Source: a virus
Reading direction: 5' to 3' (one strand)
Length of the DNA stretch: 24,406 bases
Virus record (IMG/VR): IMGVR_UViG_3300022602_002910
Span: 1-24,406 of that record
Position 1 is the stretch's first letter. Each line of letters starts with the position of its first letter. The position numbers were made by a program, and so were the translations under genes. This document shows positions 1 through 7,153 of the stretch, one piece after another. Under the pieces are notes generated by a model. It was given only the letters and a program-made list of their open reading frames with translations, did no database searches and was not told the DNA's origin.

Positions 1-222
1 TCTTGCATTATGTAATGTTCTTTTGTCTTCGCCGCTTTCTTCTTTCATCATTCGTTTTGCAATATCAAAACGTGGTCTTGCGCCAGAAGAAGCAATAACG
101 TCAGCGTAAGATTGACTTACTTGCTCAACTTTTGGTTCTTCTTTTTTAACTGGTGGTGTTGAAGCCATAACTTTTGAAGCAGCTTCAGCAACCGATTTAT
201 TTGTTTTACTAAAAATATTCAT
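1..222 (-). CDS. Partial hypothetical protein (N-terminal 74 residues)
   Basis: The reading frame is open from an ATG at 222-220 to the left edge, giving 74 codons with no stop, so the C-terminus lies outside the window. The start overlaps the stop of the Dps-like gene as TAATG, and the ribosome-binding stretch AAAGGTGA lies in the last codons of that gene. The visible part is Ala/Ser/Lys-rich with a proline patch (STPPVKKEEP) and looks flexible. It contains no domain I recognise. Its position last in the late-looking cluster suggests, by inference only, a virion or assembly role. Confidence 0.6.
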   Translation of the reverse strand, partial: MNIFSKTNKSVAEAASKVMASTPPVKKEEPKVEQVSQSYADVIASSGARPRFDIAKRMMKEESGEDKRTLHNAR

Positions 223-758
223 TATTCACCTTTAATTGTGGATGCGATCATCCATCCTAGTTTTTTGTGATCATTAATACGGTCTTGCAAATAGTTTGAA
301 AGACCCATTTCGCCAGCTTGTTCAGCTAATCTGTAACCTGCATTTAAATCGCCAAGTAGTTTTTCATTGTCTACTGAAAGAATTTGAAACATCTCTTTTG
401 GAGAAGGAATATGCATTGTTTCTTTTACACTAGAAAGCATTGACAGAGTATTCAGAGTCATTGGAGTATATCCATTAATAGCACGAATCTGCTCAGCTGT
501 TGCGTCTAACTTATTATAAACTTCAGTGTAAATCTTTTCTAAGAATTCGTGATACTGTGGGAAGTTTGACCCTTCAATGTTCCAATGGAAAGCATGTGCT
601 TTATAATAGAACACATAACCATTAGCTAAAATTACTTTCATCTGTCTCATCAAAGAAGCTTTAGCGTGTAACATTAATTCAGTTTCGCTTTGTTCTTTCT
701 GCATGCTTCTAACAGCACCAGCAACAGAGTGAATAGATTTCATGGGTGTAATTTGCAT
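222..758 (-). CDS. Dps-like ferritin (DNA-protection / iron-storage family)
   Basis: This 178-aa protein matches the Dps branch of the ferritin superfamily, whose members form 12-subunit shells that oxidise and store iron with peroxide. The diagnostic HWN motif is at about residues 58-60. His58, His70, Asp85 and Glu89 keep the spacing of the inter-subunit ferroxidase ligands of E. coli Dps (H51, H63, D78, E82). The acidic ligand four residues after the second His is Glu74 rather than the usual Asp. An extra N-terminal segment of about 25 residues precedes the first helix. The ATG directly abuts the stop of the 686-aa gene (TAAATG), and the next gene starts inside its stop. A phage Dps could protect viral DNA from oxidative damage or be packaged in the virion; neither is shown here. 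Family confidence is high, role unknown. Confidence 0.85.
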   Translation of the reverse strand: MQITPMKSIHSVAGAVRSMQKEQSETELMLHAKASLMRQMKVILANGYVFYYKAHAFHWNIEGSNFPQYHEFLEKIYTEVYNKLDATAEQIRAINGYTPMTLNTLSMLSSVKETMHIPSPKEMFQILSVDNEKLLGDLNAGYRLAEQAGEMGLSNYLQDRINDHKKLGWMIASTIKGE

Positions 759-2819
759 TTATTTTTCCAATTCTTGATCAAAGTTATTTATTTGGGAAGA
801 GATCTTAGTTCTAATTGATTCTAGCGTTGTTGTAAGAATCTCTTGGCCACCTTGATCTTCTGGCGAAAGACCTGCACTTACTTTATTTGATGGTGGAAGT
901 TTCTTTTTCTTTTCTTTTTCTTCTTTATAATCTAACATGCCAACAGCTGCGGCAGAGTTGTAATTTGGTGGAGCATTACCAATTCCTGAGCCGAAAGTGA
1001 CTCCAGTCTGTTTCGGAGTAACTGGTGATAGCCCTCTAAACTTCTTAAATGTTATTTTCTTTTCGGCCAATGACATGCCTGCACCCATCGGACCAACACC
1101 TGATGGCATGTCTACTGCGCCGTTTTCTTTTCCACCGATCTCGCCTGGATCTGTGCTATTATATGAGCTTTTCTTTTTCTTCTTTTCTGTAATTCCAGAG
1201 AAGCTTTGAGGGTTTGATCCGTTATCACCAACTGGAACTTTGCCTCTATGTTTTACAGCTTCATAAGTATTTTGTGATGCGCCTAAACTTGATACACCAA
1301 TGTCGCCAGTTCCCATATTATTGCTCATACCGATTGTTGCAACATTGAGTGGAGAATCTACTGTTTTTAATTTTCTGGAACCATGCATTTTTGCAATGTG
1401 ATGTTGGTCTACTTTTATTTCTTCTGGTATAGTTCTTTGTGTTGCATTTCTTGCAGCGAACCCAACACCGCCATGATATTTGTCACCATCTTTTGGATTT
1501 TCTTTTCCAGTAAACTTTGGTCCTGGAACAATCTTATCTGCCTCTGCGTATGTCAAAGCTTTTTTTGTAAATTGTCCTGGAGTAATCATTCCGTAGAATC
1601 TAGATGTAGTTGGTAAGCCAATCTCCATAACTCTTTCTTGAATCCACTCAACAGCAGCTTCATTAGATGGATCTTTGGCTAAGAAACTAATGACTACATC
1701 ATTTAGCTCTGCCAACCAACTTGTAATTTCTGATTTCTTTTCTTCATCAACAGTAATGAAATTATTTGAGTTATCATACAACACAAAATTATCGAACATC
1801 TCTAAATATTGTTTCATGTTGCTAATAGAACTGTCATATTTCTCTTTACGAACACTTTCGCTAAATGTTTTAGCACCACGAGAAATTCTAAAGTCGTTTC
1901 TTGTTTTAGAAGACTCATCAGTAGAGTAAACATAAATCATTGCTGTATCATAGCCCATTGTCTCAAGAATGGCTTTAGTTACAACAACTTTATCAGCGTT
2001 GTCTGCATTGCCATTAATGATTACAGATGGGAAGTTTTCTAATTCTTCAATGTTTGTTTCTTTTACAATCGCATTGAATACGCGATCCATTGATAATTCT
2101 TTAAGAGCAAATTCATTCAATGATGAATGGATTAAGAAATCTTTACCGCTTCCTGGACCACCAACAAGGAACAATGCCTTAAAGTGATCAGCACATGCTT
2201 CTTCTTTTAATTTCTTTTTAGGTGCGGCTAATCCAGCTTTAACATCATTAAACATTTCTCTAACGTGTTTAGCTGCCATTGTTTTTGGAGCAGAAGCAGC
2301 AAATAATTCATAATCATTATTTTTGGCATGCTTTCTCATCTTAGAAGCAGAATGACCTTCAATTCCTTCTGAGTCAGGATCTCTTTCACCTGATGATGTC
2401 ATACTGACATGTTTAAATTTATAATATCCGTGTGGATCTTTTACACCATTATATTGATGGATTAACTTATGCATTCCTTCTGTTCTATCTGCACCAGCAA
2501 CCATATGAAGATGAGTTACACCGTTTTTATGGAGCTTAGATAGATGCTGAAGTAATCCACTATCTGATTCAACGTGAGCGTTAGGAAATGCATTCTTCAC
2601 GTGATGTAATTTTTGTTCTGGTGATAATGGATTCTTTTTAGGATCGTGTGTTCTAGAAAGAACTATGCTAGAGGTTCCACCGTGTTTCTTTTGTTCTGCG
2701 TGGACTTTATCAACCAATTCACCATGCCCTGCGTGTGGAGGGTTCATGCGCACAAATGCCATAGTATGATGCACTTCTTTTTCCTCTAAAATTTTATTTG
2801 TTTTTAACTGTTTTTGCAT
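759..2819 (-). CDS. NadR-like fusion: nucleotidyltransferase plus P-loop kinase with long disordered tail
   Basis: This is a 686-aa multidomain protein. Residues about 18-200 look like a cytidylyltransferase/NMN-adenylyltransferase-type Rossmann domain, with the H-x-G-H signature in NPPHAGH (about 27-32) and GHSASKMRKHA (about 155-165), which resembles the ISxTxxR motif. Residues about 213-390 hold a P-loop domain with Walker A GGPGSGKD (220-227), probably a small-molecule or nucleic-acid kinase. This order recalls bacterial NadR (NMN adenylyltransferase plus ribosylnicotinamide kinase), but the substrate cannot be read from the sequence. The last roughly 290 residues are Gly/Ser/Asn/Lys-rich with lysine runs and look disordered. 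It sits between late-looking virion-type genes and the Dps gene. The start is the first ATG after a 41-bp gap; the upstream GGGAAAA is only a fair ribosome-binding site. Confidence 0.7.
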   Translation of the reverse strand: MQKQLKTNKILEEKEVHHTMAFVRMNPPHAGHGELVDKVHAEQKKHGGTSSIVLSRTHDPKKNPLSPEQKLHHVKNAFPNAHVESDSGLLQHLSKLHKNGVTHLHMVAGADRTEGMHKLIHQYNGVKDPHGYYKFKHVSMTSSGERDPDSEGIEGHSASKMRKHAKNNDYELFAASAPKTMAAKHVREMFNDVKAGLAAPKKKLKEEACADHFKALFLVGGPGSGKDFLIHSSLNEFALKELSMDRVFNAIVKETNIEELENFPSVIINGNADNADKVVVTKAILETMGYDTAMIYVYSTDESSKTRNDFRISRGAKTFSESVRKEKYDSSISNMKQYLEMFDNFVLYDNSNNFITVDEEKKSEITSWLAELNDVVISFLAKDPSNEAAVEWIQERVMEIGLPTTSRFYGMITPGQFTKKALTYAEADKIVPGPKFTGKENPKDGDKYHGGVGFAARNATQRTIPEEIKVDQHHIAKMHGSRKLKTVDSPLNVATIGMSNNMGTGDIGVSSLGASQNTYEAVKHRGKVPVGDNGSNPQSFSGITEKKKKKSSYNSTDPGEIGGKENGAVDMPSGVGPMGAGMSLAEKKITFKKFRGLSPVTPKQTGVTFGSGIGNAPPNYNSAAAVGMLDYKEEKEKKKKLPPSNKVSAGLSPEDQGGQEILTTTLESIRTKISSQINNFDQELEK

Positions 2820-2860
2820 AGTTTTCCCACACTTTGGGGATAGGTTTAGTTAAGTATTAT

Positions 2861-4042
2861 TTATTTATTACGGCTTTTTAAGAGGTTTGCGCGAGAAAAA
2901 TCTTCTTGGTTAACCAGCTTAGTCATTCCGTGTTTATGATGACTTGCGACAAACCCTTCACCATGTGTTGGAGTTTCGCCTATCTTAGTTTCATATTTTT
3001 CTGTTGGAGCCAAAGACTTAACTAAAGCATTCTTGGCTTGTTGTAGATGATGATGAATTTTTAGTGCAGATTCAAAGTGTTTCTTATGTTGATCAACATG
3101 AGCTAAGTGTGCAGTTAAATCAGCAGAGACTTTAGCTTTACCCTTTTCGCTAGAAAGTTTATCTGCTTTTTTGCCAAACTTTGACGATAAGTGCTTCTTG
3201 TAACCTTCTACAGAAGGAACTTCCCCAGTCTTTACTGTATCATTTAAGTAAGTGTTAAGATGTTCAGAATGAGGAACAACAACAGAATGCATATTATGCG
3301 GCGCACTCTTATGGGCTTTTTCTGCTTCTGCCATATGATGCTGAAATTCTTTCTCATGTTCTTTTTCATGTTTTGCTTTTGACATGTCAATTTCAGGATC
3401 AATTAAATTTACATCTGGGTGTTTGCCAAAGTCGTGTAGATGTTCTGCAGGAGCAGCTCTCATTGTTTCTAATGTTGGACCATGATACTTGGTATGGACA
3501 ACTACACCGAGTTTAGATTTCTTTACTTTCTTAGCTTCATCGCCATGAGCAGTATAAGTGATTGTGTTTGGTGTAAACGATGCTGAATCTTTACCGTGTT
3601 TAACATCACCTTCACCATACATTAAGTCGCCTTGATAGACACCTTTCTTAGGAGCAACTTTCTTAAGATGCTTTAGTGCTTGCTTCATCTTTTCAGCAAG
3701 ACCTGGTTTATCTCCATGGTTTGCTTCAATATCTTTTTCTGAATAGTTTATTTTTGGTGTTTTATTGAATGCTGATTTTGTAGCAACAAAAAACTTACCA
3801 GTGCTTGGGTGGTGACCGAATACAAGAGAAGGAGATCCATCATATTTGGTTGTAATGCGAGTATCATTGTGACCACCAGTTGTAACGTGGCCATGTACAG
3901 CATTTAACATATGAACAGCTTTATGATAACCAGGCTCGCCTTCATCAATATGATGCATATTGACATGAGTCAAATGCTTTAGATGAGATGGTGTTTTAGC
4001 TGCTTCTGCTTGTTCTTTTAGAAATGTTTTAAATCCGAACAT
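2861..4042 (-). CDS. KxDG-motif ligase-like phage protein with capsid-targeting-like N-terminus
   Basis: This 393-aa protein is strongly His/Lys-rich and has no cysteine I can see. Around residues 62-75 it has ITTKYDGSPSLVFG, which resembles motif I (KxDG) of covalent nucleotidyltransferases such as RNA and DNA ligases. VYQGDLMYGEG (about 135-145) is a possible motif III counterpart. I recall T4-like phages carrying an uncharacterised family with a similar K-W/Y-D-G-A/S-P block, so ligase activity is an inference. The first residues, MFGFKTFLKE-QAEAA, resemble the T4 capsid-targeting peptide MKTYQEFIAE-A that gp21 protease cleaves after Glu. The C-terminal half (about 215-350) is helical and highly charged. 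The ATG overlaps the previous stop (TAATG), with AAAGGTGA as ribosome-binding site, so the two genes are translationally coupled. Confidence 0.6.
   Translation of the reverse strand: MFGFKTFLKEQAEAAKTPSHLKHLTHVNMHHIDEGEPGYHKAVHMLNAVHGHVTTGGHNDTRITTKYDGSPSLVFGHHPSTGKFFVATKSAFNKTPKINYSEKDIEANHGDKPGLAEKMKQALKHLKKVAPKKGVYQGDLMYGEGDVKHGKDSASFTPNTITYTAHGDEAKKVKKSKLGVVVHTKYHGPTLETMRAAPAEHLHDFGKHPDVNLIDPEIDMSKAKHEKEHEKEFQHHMAEAEKAHKSAPHNMHSVVVPHSEHLNTYLNDTVKTGEVPSVEGYKKHLSSKFGKKADKLSSEKGKAKVSADLTAHLAHVDQHKKHFESALKIHHHLQQAKNALVKSLAPTEKYETKIGETPTHGEGFVASHHKHGMTKLVNQEDFSRANLLKSRNK
2862..2870 (-). promoter_or_regulatory. Candidate T4-type late promoter (TAATAAATA)
   Basis: The same 9-mer, TAATAAATA, occurs on the minus strand across the stop codon of the 393-aa gene, 43 nt before the ATG of the 686-aa fusion gene. 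The following 41-bp gap is longer than most gaps in this window, which leaves room for a start site. The match to the late consensus is imperfect and no further element is visible. Confidence 0.25.
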
Positions 4043-5010
4043 TATTCACCTTTATATTCTTGCGAATGTCCATGTTCATCAACATGATGCGCATGGAAAT
4101 CTATATGAGGAAATTCGTGTTTCAACTTCAAAAACTCATGGAGGTTTTTCTTGTCATCATCATATAAATGAGCTTCTCTATATTTACCACTATTTAAATG
4201 ATGACGAATAACTTGTGCTTTCTTTTGAGCTGTTGAATGATCAGTCTCAATATTACCTGCTCTTTCAACACGAATATGGTCAATATCAACACCATGTTTG
4301 CGCCAAGTATTTAGAAACTTTTCTTTATTATCAAAGTTAGAACGAGCAGTTGCCATAATCACTTTACTGTTTGGATGTTGTTTTACAGTTTTATGAATGG
4401 CTTTTAATTTTCTCATCATTGGATGAATTGGCTTTTCGTGTTCAAATTTATCTGAAGAACGAAACTCGCTAAAATCATAATGGTGATTAGGAGGAAGTTT
4501 ATGTGCATTAAATTCGCTATGAGTTAAAGAACCAACATGTTGCCCTTTATTATTCATAACATGAACTTTAGCAGTAGTATGCATTAAAGTTCCATCGATG
4601 TCAAATGCATGTAATGCGCCAGCGTGTGCAGCTGATTCAAAAATATTTGGATTAGTGCGACCATAGTTGCGCATAATAATGCCAGCTTCAGCGTTGGCTT
4701 CGTTTTCTATATCGCTTCCAGTCGCACCAGATTCAGCATGGATTCTATTTTCCACGTCTTGTTTGTAATGTGTTAATTCGTGCGCAATTGTACGCATGAC
4801 ATCAACTTTGTGACGTCCAGCGGTATTAACGTAGATGGCTTTATGTTCGGGATGATATCCCCCGAAGCTCTTATTCTTTTTAGCTTGCGCTTTATCGTCT
4901 ATCAGGTGGATTTTCGGAGGATTAGCAATACCTAAGTGGTGACAGGCGAACCCCACAAAGTGGTGCATATCATTCTTAGATTCATTTAGGAATTGTTTAA
5001 ACTTTTTCAT
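4042..5010 (-). CDS. HExxH metallopeptidase-like plus HAD-phosphatase fusion with capsid-targeting-like N-terminus
   Basis: This 322-aa protein appears to join two enzymes. Residues about 12-115 form a small zincin-like unit with HELTH at 77-81 and acidic candidates downstream in IENEANAEAG (101-110) for the third zinc ligand. Residues about 132-322 look like a HAD-superfamily phosphatase. Motif I is DIDGT (137-141), MATARS is a plausible motif II, and LYDDDKKN is a motif IV. The linker contains IFE-S (123-126), which fits the T4 gp21 cleavage pattern (I/L-x-E followed by a small residue). The N-terminus MKKFKQFLNE-S closely resembles the T4 capsid-targeting signal MKTYQEFIAE-A. The C-terminal tail is His-rich. 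A TAATAAATA motif at 5040-5048 upstream may be a late promoter. Substrates are unknown; the motifs are clear, and the packaging idea is inference. Confidence 0.65.
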   Translation of the reverse strand: MKKFKQFLNESKNDMHHFVGFACHHLGIANPPKIHLIDDKAQAKKNKSFGGYHPEHKAIYVNTAGRHKVDVMRTIAHELTHYKQDVENRIHAESGATGSDIENEANAEAGIIMRNYGRTNPNIFESAAHAGALHAFDIDGTLMHTTAKVHVMNNKGQHVGSLTHSEFNAHKLPPNHHYDFSEFRSSDKFEHEKPIHPMMRKLKAIHKTVKQHPNSKVIMATARSNFDNKEKFLNTWRKHGVDIDHIRVERAGNIETDHSTAQKKAQVIRHHLNSGKYREAHLYDDDKKNLHEFLKLKHEFPHIDFHAHHVDEHGHSQEYKGE

Positions 5011-5039
5011 TTGCTACCGAAATACTGATATCGATAGTC

Positions 5040-5048
5040 TATTTATTA
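5040..5048 (-). promoter_or_regulatory. Candidate T4-type late promoter (TAATAAATA)
   Basis: On the minus strand this 9-mer reads TAATAAATA, one base from the T4 late consensus TATAAATA in its last eight positions. It ends 30 nt before the ATG at 5010 and overlaps the stop codon of the SDR gene. The next gene begins the cluster of proteins with capsid-targeting-like N-termini, which would be expected to be late. Such AT-rich strings also occur by chance here, so this is weak evidence. Confidence 0.3.
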
Positions 5049-5864
5049 TTTAATTAAATCGTTCACGATGCCTTCCACGGTATAATTCTGTACATATCCC
5101 AGAGCTTTTAACTTGGTATTATCGAGGTACATGGACTTAACTTGGACGATTTTATGGAAGTCTTTCTGAGGGATCGATACGATCTCACTCTTTGATCCAA
5201 GCTTCTCATATGCCATAGTGATAACGTCTCTGAACAGAGTTGCCTCGCCGTTTGCAATATTGTAAATTTCGTTCAATTCGCCTCTGTTTATAACCAAATT
5301 TATGGCTTCAATACAGTCTTTTACATGGATATAATCGCGGTAGAACTCGCCATTCTCATAAAGTTCGATTGGCTCATTCTCTTTCAGGCGGTTTATGAGA
5401 TACTGTAGAGCATTCTTTTTAGCCGAAACTCTACCGTCTCCGCGACCAACCACGTTACCTAATCTCAGAATACGATAATTCATACCAAAGGTTTGACAAT
5501 ACGAAATAAGCAACTGTTCGGCTGCTCTTTTTGTAATAGAATAGAATCCTTTTGGATCGCAATATGAGGTCTCTTTGGCTGGTAAGTCTGTGTCTCCATA
5601 GACAAACCAGCTGGAGATAAAGTTGAACGTCTGGACGTTAGCCTTGCGACAAGCGTCCAGAGTATCTAGAAGGTGGCTAAGATTTGTATCTACATCAACG
5701 TGAATGTCAGTAAACACATTATAATTATCAGTGGTGCTGATAAAATACAATACGTCTTGACTTTTTGGTGTATGCTCAATTCTAGGAATTACTTCGCCGC
5801 CAAATCTTTTGACGTAGCGGCTGCCGATAAAACCTGTGCCACCGTATACACTTAGCCCATCCAT
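5046..5864 (-). CDS. NAD(P)-dependent SDR sugar reductase/epimerase (abequose-synthase-like position)
   Basis: This 272-aa protein belongs to the extended short-chain dehydrogenase family that acts on nucleotide sugars. Near the start is the dinucleotide-binding loop GGTGFIGS (about 8-15). The catalytic Ser lies in ISSWFVYGD and the Tyr/Lys pair in YSITK (about 148-152). GEFYRDYIHVKDC and MYLDNTKLKALGY are typical C-terminal substrate-binding segments. It is the last gene of the sugar cassette and overlaps the 3-dehydrase gene by 13 bp. After a C3-deoxygenating enzyme, the known pathways (RfbJ/Abe, RfbS) end with a 4-ketoreductase of this type, so I infer it reduces a 4-keto-3,6-dideoxyhexose. 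An epimerase is the main alternative. At 272 aa it is slightly shorter than typical (about 300). Confidence 0.75.
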   Translation of the reverse strand: MDGLSVYGGTGFIGSRYVKRFGGEVIPRIEHTPKSQDVLYFISTTDNYNVFTDIHVDVDTNLSHLLDTLDACRKANVQTFNFISSWFVYGDTDLPAKETSYCDPKGFYSITKRAAEQLLISYCQTFGMNYRILRLGNVVGRGDGRVSAKKNALQYLINRLKENEPIELYENGEFYRDYIHVKDCIEAINLVINRGELNEIYNIANGEATLFRDVITMAYEKLGSKSEIVSIPQKDFHKIVQVKSMYLDNTKLKALGYVQNYTVEGIVNDLIK

Positions 5865-7153
5865 TTATGTAACACCGATTCGTAATATTTGAATACTTCT
5901 TCCCCGTATCCAGGATAACAGCCAACAAAGAATACATTGCTCAACGCTTTGTTAGCGTTAGGATAATCGTCAGCATTTCCTAAGTGTTTGTATCCTGGAT
6001 GTAATAGAATGTTGCCAGCAAAGTAGTTACGAGTTTGAATGCGATTCTTCTCGAGGAATGCTTGTAACTGTTCTTTCATTTCTGCAGTATCAGTGATCAA
6101 TGGAACACCGAACCATGATGGATCAGCTTCAAGCAATCGAGTGGCAATTTTTACACCTGGAACATATTTCTCGAACATTGCTTTGATGCGTTCGAAATTA
6201 GCACGGCGCTTAACGTCAATCTCATCGATCTTTTCTAACTGTTCCATTCCGATTGCGCCTTGCATATCTAATGGCTTTAGATTGTAACCCATGTTGCTGA
6301 AGAGATACTTGTGATCAATTATCCCATTATAGCCTTCAAGCCACTTATCAAAGCGGTTGCCGCAAGTGCCGCAAGCCAACAAGTTAGCAGAACCAATACA
6401 ACGACAGTCGCGACCCCACCAAGATATTGATCTTGCTGTGTTGATGAGAGCTTCGTCATTAGAGCAGACCATGCCCCCTTCACCTGTTGAGATGTGGTGC
6501 GCTGGATAGAAAGAAGTTGTCCAAGCATAGTAGTATTCCGTTAGTAGTTTGTTGTCCCATTTAGTACCAAGAGAATCACAATTATCACCTAACAATATCA
6601 AACCATGATCTTCACACAATTTCTTTAGGAAATCCATATGTGGTGGATTGCCAAGAACAGGAGAAACAAAGATTGCTTTTGTACGAGAAGTAATCTTCTC
6701 TGCAATCTTAAAGATATCGAAGTTCAAAGTATCCATTTCAATATCAATGAATACTGGTTTTAAATTATTTTGTACGAGCGGAGCAATTGTAGTTGGGAAT
6801 CCCACTGGTGAAACGATAACTTCATCACCATCTTGCCAACCCAAATGTTTTTTCACTGCACTTACTAATGTCAAGTTAGCTGATGAACCTGAGTTCACCA
6901 TATGCGAATACTTAACATTAAACTTTCTACCAAACTTGACTTGAAACTTGGCAACGTTCTCGCCAGAAACAAGCCACTTGCCTGTCAAAAATGCTTTGAC
7001 GCCAGCCTTAACTTCTTTATCGTCCCAGTATGGACCACTGTAGAATACAGTATCCTTATCTGGATTAAATTGTTTACAGTTATATGCATATTTAGGTGTA
7101 CCAACCTCAGCAACCAACTGATCAATCAAATCACTTACTTTATCTTTATCCAT
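5852..7153 (-). CDS. E1/RfbH-type nucleotide-4-keto-6-deoxyhexose 3-dehydrase (PMP and [2Fe-2S])
   Basis: This 433-aa protein has the DegT/DnrJ fold, but its residues point to the E1/RfbH dehydrase rather than an aminotransferase. The PLP-anchoring lysine is replaced by His220 in SFYPAHHISTGEGG (214-227), as in Yersinia E1. The E1 iron-sulfur pattern is present: Cys192 (DNCD), 57 residues, Cys250, one residue, Cys252 (DCRC), then Cys264 before GNRF. The last spacing is 11 rather than 7, because a four-residue insertion adds an extra Cys261. E1 removes the C3 hydroxyl of a 4-keto-6-deoxyhexose using PMP and electrons from a reductase; no partner E3 reductase gene is visible, so a host ferredoxin system may supply them. 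The length matches RfbH (about 437). The gene overlaps rmlA by 8 bp and the SDR gene by 13 bp. Confidence 0.88.
   Translation of the reverse strand: MDKDKVSDLIDQLVAEVGTPKYAYNCKQFNPDKDTVFYSGPYWDDKEVKAGVKAFLTGKWLVSGENVAKFQVKFGRKFNVKYSHMVNSGSSANLTLVSAVKKHLGWQDGDEVIVSPVGFPTTIAPLVQNNLKPVFIDIEMDTLNFDIFKIAEKITSRTKAIFVSPVLGNPPHMDFLKKLCEDHGLILLGDNCDSLGTKWDNKLLTEYYYAWTTSFYPAHHISTGEGGMVCSNDEALINTARSISWWGRDCRCIGSANLLACGTCGNRFDKWLEGYNGIIDHKYLFSNMGYNLKPLDMQGAIGMEQLEKIDEIDVKRRANFERIKAMFEKYVPGVKIATRLLEADPSWFGVPLITDTAEMKEQLQAFLEKNRIQTRNYFAGNILLHPGYKHLGNADDYPNANKALSNVFFVGCYPGYGEEVFKYYESVLHKWMG

Noticed and set aside
997-1209. Plus-strand open frames across the window (for example 997-1209, 6648-6944, 19611-19904)
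   Set aside because: They lie antisense inside well-supported minus-strand genes, have low-complexity or Phe/Ser/Cys-rich translations typical of reverse frames, and show no family motifs.
2821-2850. Hairpin CCCA/TGGG upstream of the 686-aa gene as a regulatory structure
   Set aside because: The stem is only about four pairs, too weak to claim.
5852-7153. Sugar aminotransferase annotation
   Set aside because: The PLP lysine is replaced by His and the E1 cysteine pattern is present, so a 3-dehydrase is the better call.
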